The position numbers were made by a program, and so were the translations under genes. DNA of 42,165 bases from a virus, in the IMG/VR virus record IMGVR_UViG_3300023174_000307, positions 1 through 42,165 of that record. One strand, given 5' to 3'. The notes under the pieces were generated by a model, which did no database searches, had not been told where the DNA came from, and worked only from the letters and a program-made list of their open reading frames with translations. The first letter of the stretch is position 1. Every line of letters starts with the position of its first letter. Shown here piece after piece: positions 23,701 to 31,751 of this stretch.

Positions 23701-24372
23701 GTTAAAGTTAGAAATATTTGGCGTAAGAAGGTTGGCAGATATTTCTGGCAATGTCCTTGAGATATCTAGAGTCCTAGTTCCGCTATATGCAACATATTTT
23801 GAAGGAAGATCATTCAGAATAGCCCTGCTTGATTCATGAAAGCTCTCTTGGTTTATAAGAAAGTTTGTTCCATCTATAAAATCATTTTTGTAATCGTAGA
23901 TCTTTTGCAGAGTCTTTATATTGTTCAAAGAGACGCTCTTCTGAGAGAGAGCTGCATTTTCTCTGCTAGAGATGTCAGAAGATAAAGTTGAATTAGACTT
24001 CAAGTCATTTACTATTTTAGTGTAGTCCTCTATATCAAGAGTGGCCTCAAACTTCTTTATAGATAGAGAACCACTCACATCACTAGTAAATAGTCTAGAG
24101 AGCATAATCATCTCTGCTCTATTTGGATCGCAGGAAGCCTCGTCTGCTGAAGAGGAATTACCGCCAAAGAGAATCTTGTCGTCACTGTCTTGATTTATTC
24201 CAACTTGCCTCTCTATCAGAGTCGAGAATCCAAGTGAAATATCGTCAAAACCGCTTCCATTGACTGGCTTTGACTTCAAATTTATGTCAGCCGTTATAGG
24301 ATTAGGAGTAAACTTTTCAGGAATAGGCTGAGAGTTTAGAATATTACCTTTTAGAGCAATCTTTATGGTCAT
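20782..24372 (-). CDS. Giant virion structural protein (1196 aa), no recognised family
   Basis: The protein is acidic and rich in Ser, Asn, Leu and Asp, with long helical stretches (residues 100 to 780) and a more strand-like end. A Ser/Ala/Gly/Thr low-complexity linker lies near residues 820 to 850 and probably separates two parts. There is no signal peptide or convincing membrane span. Size and position in the tail cassette suggest a baseplate or tail-fibre scaffold protein. I find no motif tying it to T4 gp7, gp10 or gp12. The ATG directly follows the stop of the 87-residue gene. G and C content is visibly low here. Confidence 0.82.
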   Translation of the reverse strand: MTIKIALKGNILNSQPIPEKFTPNPITADINLKSKPVNGSGFDDISLGFSTLIERQVGINQDSDDKILFGGNSSSADEASCDPNRAEMIMLSRLFTSDVSGSLSIKKFEATLDIEDYTKIVNDLKSNSTLSSDISSRENAALSQKSVSLNNIKTLQKIYDYKNDFIDGTNFLINQESFHESSRAILNDLPSKYVAYSGTRTLDISRTLPEISANLLTPNISNFNSLQVLLRKLADPASTEYATTNLTKENVPTAVGFTDVSTLLKELSSYESFNEKLTDFKTFSGTSFPPNFVDAETLINDSNGNLENRLKTIAEMLSYEILVSNGLTEESIENFKSRNFPFNLLSSIIPENGDPGSYFKSIEGYQPHETSGANSLVDDALKAGDVDFQNLQRFTDGLSDSWGEYLDSIKEMRFPSNYDSFSSTGIVIDIIKKIFCPNNPDYKNIGILGSALKNVEESAHPYFNSNSKVDEDLISCSSSTIRSFLFREYSGELSEIEGQYFNNLNGLVDIKVGNFILGYIWNSFPPSDSVESYTSPEVITQKYFDNKIQNSVLYSQIEEFYQNIVTNLSIYDSLGRTKASGLSEPAVRFLCFELAMTVCALFNSVQIVVGPLGIGFQEGILEIDDSGVIVSPKKPEKYYISHIGPNQNQLDAFRAIGNFGSLDRNNIVNTLQDYDSSDPNNVLDQEIIDILASQGITLVNNDISYETNSIKSALLWLTEREEYIRERYSLARYYLDNYVELASALYDGFVADLEISNVFQTYLEKLNSLSSDTISATQLSIELSRYPMKLGFRNAEPRYTANLLQLFSNFLNSAASPTLTTAGSLTSSGASMSASSTSSGSPVSMPAPEKAQENTAVVTENYVIAAIGLPAMTKYNLVTKSASSTGYSITSVDESSFVDITLSKKDTQFSELEFSRMSFSFYPYVHCIALPQEDYDNLESTLDSLLFFKYEEQSWICCSKSDATEFISTRTGLVSSDSEKVIKNHMVDAICKSAMRVLGGVSIDEMLPKYSIPKMTQAGYDLFVKILTLPDASKYISPRGLQLGDFLRQVDGEYEFIPFSELDPRIVARTDEPTHRLLQILITDPIFNYESYYPSFESIPSFERVYFVLFDPEEFYIEEGSGLQGDVLSLLKLDGILSEVTVQTSSGYDPVTGTPIFNVVERLILTDLGPGSTGTKLDISEYSATVYLKNTKFIEE

Positions 24373-24636
24373 TTATGAACGCCCCAGTACGCTTGATAGA
24401 TTGCTAGTAATTACAGTAGCGGTGTCTGAAATACTTCCATTCTGAAGAGTTGGAGAATTTCCAGCAATAATTTCAGATACAGATATAGTCTTCTGTCCGC
24501 TAATAACGCTATAAAAGCCGCCAAGTACTTGAGGATACACTAGCTTATTAGATTCTATGAGATTTCCGTATGGAACTTCTTCAGAAGAATCATTTCCTAT
24601 CTGTTCTACAGTGAAACTTGTTGATGGAGAAGACAA
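24373..24636 (-). CDS. Small virion-cassette protein, function unknown
   Basis: This 87-residue protein starts at TTG 24636, with GAGG five bases upstream. It ends directly before the ATG of the giant downstream gene, so the two are likely translated together. It is Ser/Thr-rich and strand-like (VYPQVLGGFYSVISGQKTIS) with no cysteine or membrane segment. No family is recognised. It may be an adaptor or chaperone for a neighbour, judged only from size and position. Confidence 0.7.
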   Translation of the reverse strand: MSSPSTSFTVEQIGNDSSEEVPYGNLIESNKLVYPQVLGGFYSVISGQKTISVSEIIAGNSPTLQNGSISDTATVITSNLSSVLGRS

Positions 24637-24638
24637 AA

Positions 24639-26957
24639 TTACCTCATAAATGCTGGCAGATTTGAGTTCACTACTATAGAAGTAGAAGACTCGGCTGCAG
24701 CATTTTCAAAATCAGTGTCTATAGCAGCTATAGAATAAGTAACTTCTCCGACGCGGTCATAAAGTTGTTCGTCTAAATACGTGTATCCAGTTCCTGCAGA
24801 TGGAGCTGAAGCATCCACAGCACCAAGAAGAGATTTTGTTCCATCTACAGTGGCCCAAACTTCAAAGTGATCAAGCGTCTTTTCGCCTTCATAGCTCCAA
24901 GAAATAGCATTCTTCTTAAGAAGAGTCCTCTCGGACTTGAGGTTCTTTATTGTTCCTGTCTTCTTCGTAGTTTCTTGCTTATATACGACCTGCTCTATTC
25001 CAATGCTATACTGGTTTATGTCAAAGTCTCTAATGTCGTCGCTCTTTCCAAGCATTTCTGCCTGAGATGGAATGTTGGCAAAATCTACCCTAGAGAAGAA
25101 CTTGTATGGATTATAGCTGTATTGAGTGGAGTTATTTCCCTGGGAAGTAGCTATGTCTGTCTTAGAGAATGACTCAGGAGGCCTTATGCCAAATGATACA
25201 ACATAAGCATATGATTTATCTGAGACAAGTGGAGCCTTAGAAGTTGATTGTCTATCTGCAGGAGTCATAATTTCGTCAGAAGATGCTGCAACTCTAGGGG
25301 CGCTGCTCTCTACAGCAGTAGTTGAACCTCTTCCATCAAAGATTACCTCATCTGAATAGTAGTTTCCTATGAATTCAGAGTCTCCAGTCGTGAGATCATG
25401 CCTTGTAACGTTGAAAACTGGTATTCCATTGTAGTTTCTAACATCGAGGTTTGAACTAGACAAGAAGTCTGTCTTTATCCCTCTAGACTCTAGAATCTTG
25501 TTGTATTTTTCTGAAGAAGAATCTATGAAGAGACTTGGCTTTAGAGAGATTGAACTTTTGTCCTGAGAGACTATTTCAATTTTTGCTAGAGACGGCATAT
25601 CTGTTGTTCTAGACTTGAATTTCTTGGTCAAAATGTTGCTGGAGTATCTAGGGGTCCCTTTCGTATCTACAAACTTGACTCTATACTCATAGGTCTCTCC
25701 ATTAGAGAGATCTGTGTCATTGACTGTGTTTTTGGCTCCTTTTTTGAGAGTAGTATCTGATTTAGAGATATCGTAGAACTTCTCTCCTCTAAGAGGTCTC
25801 CTCTTTTGAAGATAATAAAATCCATCTTTGATAGAGCAAAAAGTTACATCATAAGAATTCTCAGATCTAGTTGCAAAAATTGGAACCTGATATGAAGTCA
25901 AGTTGAGCTGCGCATTTTCTAGCGGCTTTCTGTGTATCACCTTACTTTCATTTTTGCTTCTGACGATAATTGGATTTCCTGGGGCTCTAGCAAGAGACTT
26001 GAAGTCTTCCGATTCTAGGCTTTTTATATTCGTCCACGGGCTAGGAACACCATTGGGCTGATAGATTCTGTACCTGTAGCCTTGATCCTGAACGGCAGCT
26101 TGATTTTCTATCTTCAGAGCATTCTTGACATTTTCTAGCTTTAAGCTGAAGCTAGCATAGTCGATAAATCTTCTATTCTGATCCATCAGAGTGACTACAA
26201 AGTAGACTGATGGAAGACGACTTATGACACTAGTGCTTAAACGCATATCGTGGTACAATGGATAGAAAGAGGACTCTAATTTTCCTATCTTATAGTTCTG
26301 CTTTTTTCCCTGTCCAGTGACGGAATACTCAGAGTATGGAAGCTTGTCCTTCTTGGGTTGCCTATAAGAATCTGGAAGCTCTCTATCAGAAGAGAGCGCA
26401 ACATCACTACGAACCGTAATGAGATCCCGAGCCGGATGGTCATACCTAAAGCTCACTGGGTCCCGACCATTCAGAATCATTTTTCTGCGGTCCTGCTCTG
26501 TTGGCAATCTCTCATCAGCTGTCTTTTGTTTTGGGTCAAAATTTTGAATTTCTTTGTTTGCAACTCTTGAATTTGAAACTTCAACAACGTCGTATTTTTT
26601 CTTCTCAATTCTTTTGGCGTCCGTATTAGAAATTAGAGAAGTTATGTCTATGCTGAAAACATGGAGAGGATTTTCTCTAATCTTTGCAGATTCTTCTCTG
26701 AGAGTCTGTTCCTCTAATCCTGAATTAGTAAGGTCTGCCTTTCCAGCTGTTCTAACTGGGAGTTTTGCAGAAAAATCATAAGACTTCTCATAGACTTGGA
26801 TTCCTACTGACACAGCGCCTAAGGATATAGCAGTCTTCAAGTCTATTCCAAAAAGAAGTCTTATAGTTGAGAATTCTCTGCCTATCTTTACAGAATCAAC
26901 TATCCCCTGTCTTCCAAACTTGAATACATTCTTTATGACATTAGTGCGAGTTCTCAT
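24639..26957 (-). CDS. Large virion protein with two fibronectin-III-like regions
   Basis: The 772-residue protein has a basic N-terminus (MRTRTNVIKNVFKFGRQ) and two fibronectin-like segments. The first, about residues 365 to 460, contains YYLQKRRPLRG and NGETYEYRVKFVDTKG. The second, about 665 to 765, contains AISWSYEGEKTLDHFEVWAT and VTYSIAAIDTD. The middle is polar and rich in Lys, Arg and Ser. Such domains commonly decorate tail proteins. The ATG overlaps the stop of the 289-residue gene as TGATG. Its domain style is close to that of the 666-residue protein, so the two may be functional partners. Confidence 0.83.
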   Translation of the reverse strand: MRTRTNVIKNVFKFGRQGIVDSVKIGREFSTIRLLFGIDLKTAISLGAVSVGIQVYEKSYDFSAKLPVRTAGKADLTNSGLEEQTLREESAKIRENPLHVFSIDITSLISNTDAKRIEKKKYDVVEVSNSRVANKEIQNFDPKQKTADERLPTEQDRRKMILNGRDPVSFRYDHPARDLITVRSDVALSSDRELPDSYRQPKKDKLPYSEYSVTGQGKKQNYKIGKLESSFYPLYHDMRLSTSVISRLPSVYFVVTLMDQNRRFIDYASFSLKLENVKNALKIENQAAVQDQGYRYRIYQPNGVPSPWTNIKSLESEDFKSLARAPGNPIIVRSKNESKVIHRKPLENAQLNLTSYQVPIFATRSENSYDVTFCSIKDGFYYLQKRRPLRGEKFYDISKSDTTLKKGAKNTVNDTDLSNGETYEYRVKFVDTKGTPRYSSNILTKKFKSRTTDMPSLAKIEIVSQDKSSISLKPSLFIDSSSEKYNKILESRGIKTDFLSSSNLDVRNYNGIPVFNVTRHDLTTGDSEFIGNYYSDEVIFDGRGSTTAVESSAPRVAASSDEIMTPADRQSTSKAPLVSDKSYAYVVSFGIRPPESFSKTDIATSQGNNSTQYSYNPYKFFSRVDFANIPSQAEMLGKSDDIRDFDINQYSIGIEQVVYKQETTKKTGTIKNLKSERTLLKKNAISWSYEGEKTLDHFEVWATVDGTKSLLGAVDASAPSAGTGYTYLDEQLYDRVGEVTYSIAAIDTDFENAAAESSTSIVVNSNLPAFMR

Positions 26958-27826
26958 CAGATCACCACAGTAAAGATATTAACAAACTTTGGAATTCCAT
27001 CTTTGTCATTGAGAACTTTTCCAACAAAGTATAGGGTATTCTTCTTGTTCTTTAGCTTATACGGAACAACATCAAGTTTAGTTAGGTTTCCCTCTTTTTC
27101 TTCAAAAAATTGTATTATGAGCTCGCTCTCTTCAGTGTATTTTGATGTAGAGAATTTTGAGAATTCTATTCCTTTCAAAGAATTTAGAATATCATTCTGA
27201 CCACCCCTCTCGTTTGCTCTATAGTAGTTTCCAAGAGGAACTTTTCCACCATTGACTCCTGTTTGCGTCGGAGGAAGATAAGAAAAATTTGGATTGTTAG
27301 AAAACCTTCTATTAGAAAATATTGGATCTATGTCTTCCAAAAAAGTAGTGCTTGGCTCTCCATTGAATGGATTGTAGTAGTCAAACTGATGAGATGTTGA
27401 TGAAAATTTTAGTCCTCTATCATTAGTTCTAAGCTTTTTGTTTTTTATGAGCTGCAGATTATTGATGGCATCAAGAGAGCTTTTTGATATTACTTCAGCG
27501 CCATTTGTAATTCCACTCTGAATTGATCCACTGAGAATTATCTTCTGATCAGGAGTTAGAGTTACCTCATTACCGATAAAAGAGAAAAGCTTTCCATTGT
27601 CATCGGTTTCTACTACTATCTGGTCCCATTGAGTTGAAAATGCTTCTAATCCTATGTTTGCGCTGGATTGATCAAGAATTTTCTCATAATTTCCCTCATA
27701 TACAGCACCGGCATCACTGAATGAAGCGTATTTTATTCTTGCCTCCCCAGTTAAAATCTGCCTTCTCCCATCTGGAGTAAAGATCACGTCCAGTATTCTT
27801 GATTTTTGCTCCAGAATTCCTGCCAT
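26957..27826 (-). CDS. Virion protein with 'ILDVIFT-GR' N-terminal module
   Basis: This 289-residue protein opens with RILDVIFTPDGRRQILTGEA, then IKYASFSDAGAVYEG. It appears to be a divergent copy of the module at the start of the 232-residue protein at 18708. The rest is polar, with FDYYNPFNGEPSTTF in the centre and a strand-rich end (NTLYFVGKVL, PKFVNIFTVVI). No enzyme motif is visible. A structural role next to the 772- and 1302-residue proteins is inferred. The ATG lies 14 bases after the upstream stop. Confidence 0.82.
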   Translation of the reverse strand: MAGILEQKSRILDVIFTPDGRRQILTGEARIKYASFSDAGAVYEGNYEKILDQSSANIGLEAFSTQWDQIVVETDDNGKLFSFIGNEVTLTPDQKIILSGSIQSGITNGAEVISKSSLDAINNLQLIKNKKLRTNDRGLKFSSTSHQFDYYNPFNGEPSTTFLEDIDPIFSNRRFSNNPNFSYLPPTQTGVNGGKVPLGNYYRANERGGQNDILNSLKGIEFSKFSTSKYTEESELIIQFFEEKEGNLTKLDVVPYKLKNKKNTLYFVGKVLNDKDGIPKFVNIFTVVI

Positions 27827-27840
27827 ATCAATCCTCTCTA

Positions 27841-30800
27841 TTAATCTTCATCGAAAAATGGTGTATCAACTCTAGAATAAGGAGACAAATTCCCGCTTAC
27901 TGGAGTGCCAATGAAGGAGTTTTCCACCACTGGCTTTGGCTGTCCTTTCACGCTACCAAGGTTCAAATCATAGAATTGCGTATACGGAATTCCTTCAAAT
28001 AGATCTCTAAATTGTCCATAAGAATTTGGGTTGTAATTCGCAGATATGAAAATAGTTGGCTTTGCTTTGGTAGCAGATTGCCCTCTAAAATTATACTTTG
28101 CAGGCTCTGATTCGCCGCCTATTTTATCTCTGCTTGGAATTGGAATTCCATTATCTGGTCGATTTCTAAAAGCAGAATTAGGAGATTCATTCATACCATT
28201 GAAGTAAAAATCGTAATTTATGAAAGAATCGCTAAATACCGTGTAGAACCTCTTGATGTTTGCGCCACTAGAATTATTTCTTCTTGATCCATCATCAGCT
28301 ACATACCTATTTGGAAATTTTCCATTCATAATATTAGATCTATATGTTCCAAGCATATAATCTGACTCAATAATATCAAAAGTGTCAAGCTTCTTTTGAT
28401 CTCCTATATGAGTCACTCCTGGAACAAAAGTAGTCCTGGAAATGCCAGATGGCTTAGAATCCTGGAGATAGTCTCCTATCAGAATCAGTTCAGCCTCTCC
28501 TCCCAGGATCCTCAAATATGAAGCTCCTGCATGATGCCAAATTTCTTCTTTTAGAATTGGCTGCGCAGCGGGCACTGATGCAGAAATACCATCTGGTGAT
28601 CCATCAGTTATGAGAATATCAGGATCCCAGCTATTTCCATAAGCAGGCGCCACATCAGGAGGTGGAGTAACCCCAGCATCCAGGCCAAGAACTAGCTCGT
28701 CTTCGGGGAATAGAATATACTCTGACTGAACTTGGATCTCAGCTGGGGTTGGGACAACATAACCAAGAGTTAAAGCTGCAATAGTTTGATCAAAGCTAGA
28801 ACTAAAAGCTAAAAGAGAAGGACAAGGATCGATAGATGATGCTTCTCCAAAATTTATTAGATCTGTTCTCTGAAGAACACCCTTGGAACCATCTTTGCTT
28901 GAAGCAACAATGTTGAAGAAACCTCTACCATCTACCATTAGCGGTATATCCGCATCTAGCGGTTTTTCTTTTCTATTATAGAAGGAGAATCCTGTCCTTC
29001 CAACCTCTATATCAAAATTTGGCGAATCGAAAGATTCTAAGAAGTCAGCATCTGAAGGAACAGTATCTGAGTCCATGCTGTACTGAGGCTTATTGACAGC
29101 TTTTCTGAAGAATGACTTAGCATATAAATCCTCTCCAGAGTTTGTTATGGAAAATGGCGGAGTTACTGTTCCGCCAAACCAATACTCTCCAAAAAGCGTT
29201 GTAACAGGTGGAACTACAGTAGTTTCATTATTCCCAGTCCAAGTTCTTCCTGGATTTGAATTTCTATAAGATCCAGTGTACGGGTATCTATTATAGATTC
29301 CTATCCTTTCTGTATCTCCGGGAATCTGCGCTATGCTAGAAGAGTAATTTCCTGTGCTGGTCGTGAGATACATAAGAGTAGGATTCACAAATCCGCCCTT
29401 ACAATACCCACAATTTAGCTCAACTTCTAGCATCATTTCTCTACTATAGATAGATGATGCTGTAAGATCAGTTAGATTAGCGTTGATAGAGACTGAAGGG
29501 GTATGCAGAGGTGAAGAAACTCTTGTAAGCTTTTTTCTTGTGAAGGGGTCAGTTCCACTTACAAATGAGAGAGAATATCCTTTAAGATCTGCCTGTGCAG
29601 GAGAACCAGAAATTGGCTTTCTCTCAAGCGCTATAGTGGAGCCAGATCCAAAAATATCATAGAAACCGCTGTTAAAAGAACCTCCAAATGATGCAGAGTT
29701 ATAGAGACAAACTGATCCGCTGGCTATGAGAAATCTCATAGAGCTGTCTATGTCAGTCTGTGAATCTTTCTCAACAGTGCTATTCTTCTTCCTAATCTGG
29801 CGATACAGAAAGAAGACATAGTTGTCCATATCCTTTCTGCCTACTACATCCTTTACCCAATTTGGCTGAGTTCCTGCAGAATATCCGTGAGTGCCGCCTG
29901 GATCAATATGCCGCCTATAGAGGCTTGCAGGGACTTTCAGTATCGCTTTTTTGAGAAGGAAAGGTCCATTCAAAATGGAACTTAGTTTTATTGTCTCTTC
30001 ATCAAAAGCATGGTACTTTGAATCAAATGGAGCGCCAAAGGCAGATGTTGGAGTTCCTATTCTGTCATATCCAAAATTCAGCAAAGACTCTTTGTATGGT
30101 GCAAAATATCCAAGCTGTGGACTTGCGGTGAACTGCTTCAGGATTCCTACAGTTCCTGTAACAGTCTGCTTAGAGACATACTTGTCATATACTAAAGAAT
30201 TCTTATTGACTGGTCCTAAGAAGCTATTGTCTAGAGCAAGATCTCCAGAACCTGTAAAAAAGTTGACTTCTAAACCATTTTTAGCGCTGGAGTAGTCTAG
30301 CTGTTTTGTGTTGACACCTTTAGACACAGAGTGATTTTTTCTTTTTTCTATCCAGGCTTTTCTAGATGGAGAATAGTACAGAAAACCTGTTCCAGAAATG
30401 CCAGTTGCAGGAGCGGGTGCCACGGTTGAAGCTCCAAGAGCGGAGCTCAAAAAGAGAGAACCATTAGCTGCAGAAAAATTAGAGACTCTGGATGCAAATT
30501 CAGAATCGGTTCTTCCCGCATATTGCCTATTGCTAGCGTTATTTTCTGAGCTGATGTTTATTTTTACGATGCAGCTTCCAGTTCCGCTAGGAGTGGAAAA
30601 AAAGCTCTTGTCAAATTCATCGTTGAATGGCACTACCGGAAATGAGTCAGATATTTCTTGGACACCAGCGGCAATAAGCTGAGGGTCACCTAGAACAGAT
30701 ATGTCTTGAACTTTCCCATCTGGGCCTTGGTTAGTAGTAAGCCTTATGCTAGGATAGAAATACTGGCTTCCTTCAATAACTCTATTAGCATTGAAAGGAG

Positions 30801-31749
30801 CTACTTTAGATCCCACTGAAGAATCTTGAAAACCAACATTTGTATTACTGGTTACTTTCAGAGGTTCAGAGATATACCTTCTTGGACTCAGAGACTGAGA
30901 AAGTGAAAGCCTATCTCCAAATGCTATAGAGTCAGTTCCATTTTCTTCATCGTTGAAGACATAGCCTGCTGTTGCAGACTTAAATGAAACACCATAGCCA
31001 GTCCAGGAATTTGTAGTGCTCTCTATAACTGCTGCAAGCTCTGGGTCGCTTATTTTCTCAGCCGCTATGGTGGAGTCAGTTCTATCAATAAATGCTGCGT
31101 TAGTTTCTTCTTGATCTTTTACATAAAGAGTTCTTTCAAGAGTGATCTGATTATCAGAAATATCACCCCACTCTAGATAAGGAGTAATATTTCTCATATT
31201 CCCATAAAAATATGACTTTTGTTCAATAGCAAAATTTCCTTCAAAATTCTTGTAATTGAAGTTAGCTAATTCTGCTTTTATTCCTTTTGCCTTTTGCTTT
31301 CCTTCAGTTTTTAGAATTGGAGAATCAATTCTTATAGGAATTGGCTCTATAATTCCATTCATGTCGCCTGGATCAAGGAAGTTTTCTATATTGAGAACAA
31401 CTGGATATTGAGCCTGGATATCCAGGATGGAGACAAAGTTGATAGGATCTAGATTGTCTATTTCTTCAAATGGAGCCCCATCTTTAAAAAGTTTTGGATA
31501 TCCTAGATCTCGTTGCTCGGCTTGATGATTAGGAGCAACTGTAAATTTGTTCTTTAAGTCCAATCCTTTGACGTCAATTTCAGTCCAATAGGCATTTGCA
31601 GATATATTTCTGCCGTCTAGAACTTTAATTGGAGTAGAGTTTGAAAGGATTCTAGGAAGTGCTGATTCAAAAGTGTCTCCAAATGAGACAATTTCTACAC
31701 CTTGCTTTGCAGCTGCTGCTTCTTTGGATCCAGATATTATACTTGCCAA
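27841..31749 (-). CDS. Giant virion structural protein (about 1302 aa), no recognised family
   Basis: This is the largest gene here. The frame is open from 31785, but I prefer TTG 31749: it lies eight bases after GGAG (31761 to 31758) and two bases after the upstream stop, whereas TTG 31785 has no good site and would overlap by 34 bases. The protein is Ser/Gly/Asn/Asp-rich and beta-like, with many aromatic-Pro-Gly turns typical of fibre or baseplate shells and no coiled coil. Two cysteines occur in ELNCGYCKGGF. I recognise no domain. It follows the LamG-bearing protein and probably interacts with it. Confidence 0.82.
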   Translation of the reverse strand: MASIISGSKEAAAAKQGVEIVSFGDTFESALPRILSNSTPIKVLDGRNISANAYWTEIDVKGLDLKNKFTVAPNHQAEQRDLGYPKLFKDGAPFEEIDNLDPINFVSILDIQAQYPVVLNIENFLDPGDMNGIIEPIPIRIDSPILKTEGKQKAKGIKAELANFNYKNFEGNFAIEQKSYFYGNMRNITPYLEWGDISDNQITLERTLYVKDQEETNAAFIDRTDSTIAAEKISDPELAAVIESTTNSWTGYGVSFKSATAGYVFNDEENGTDSIAFGDRLSLSQSLSPRRYISEPLKVTSNTNVGFQDSSVGSKVAPFNANRVIEGSQYFYPSIRLTTNQGPDGKVQDISVLGDPQLIAAGVQEISDSFPVVPFNDEFDKSFFSTPSGTGSCIVKINISSENNASNRQYAGRTDSEFASRVSNFSAANGSLFLSSALGASTVAPAPATGISGTGFLYYSPSRKAWIEKRKNHSVSKGVNTKQLDYSSAKNGLEVNFFTGSGDLALDNSFLGPVNKNSLVYDKYVSKQTVTGTVGILKQFTASPQLGYFAPYKESLLNFGYDRIGTPTSAFGAPFDSKYHAFDEETIKLSSILNGPFLLKKAILKVPASLYRRHIDPGGTHGYSAGTQPNWVKDVVGRKDMDNYVFFLYRQIRKKNSTVEKDSQTDIDSSMRFLIASGSVCLYNSASFGGSFNSGFYDIFGSGSTIALERKPISGSPAQADLKGYSLSFVSGTDPFTRKKLTRVSSPLHTPSVSINANLTDLTASSIYSREMMLEVELNCGYCKGGFVNPTLMYLTTSTGNYSSSIAQIPGDTERIGIYNRYPYTGSYRNSNPGRTWTGNNETTVVPPVTTLFGEYWFGGTVTPPFSITNSGEDLYAKSFFRKAVNKPQYSMDSDTVPSDADFLESFDSPNFDIEVGRTGFSFYNRKEKPLDADIPLMVDGRGFFNIVASSKDGSKGVLQRTDLINFGEASSIDPCPSLLAFSSSFDQTIAALTLGYVVPTPAEIQVQSEYILFPEDELVLGLDAGVTPPPDVAPAYGNSWDPDILITDGSPDGISASVPAAQPILKEEIWHHAGASYLRILGGEAELILIGDYLQDSKPSGISRTTFVPGVTHIGDQKKLDTFDIIESDYMLGTYRSNIMNGKFPNRYVADDGSRRNNSSGANIKRFYTVFSDSFINYDFYFNGMNESPNSAFRNRPDNGIPIPSRDKIGGESEPAKYNFRGQSATKAKPTIFISANYNPNSYGQFRDLFEGIPYTQFYDLNLGSVKGQPKPVVENSFIGTPVSGNLSPYSRVDTPFFDED

Positions 31750-31751
31750 GG

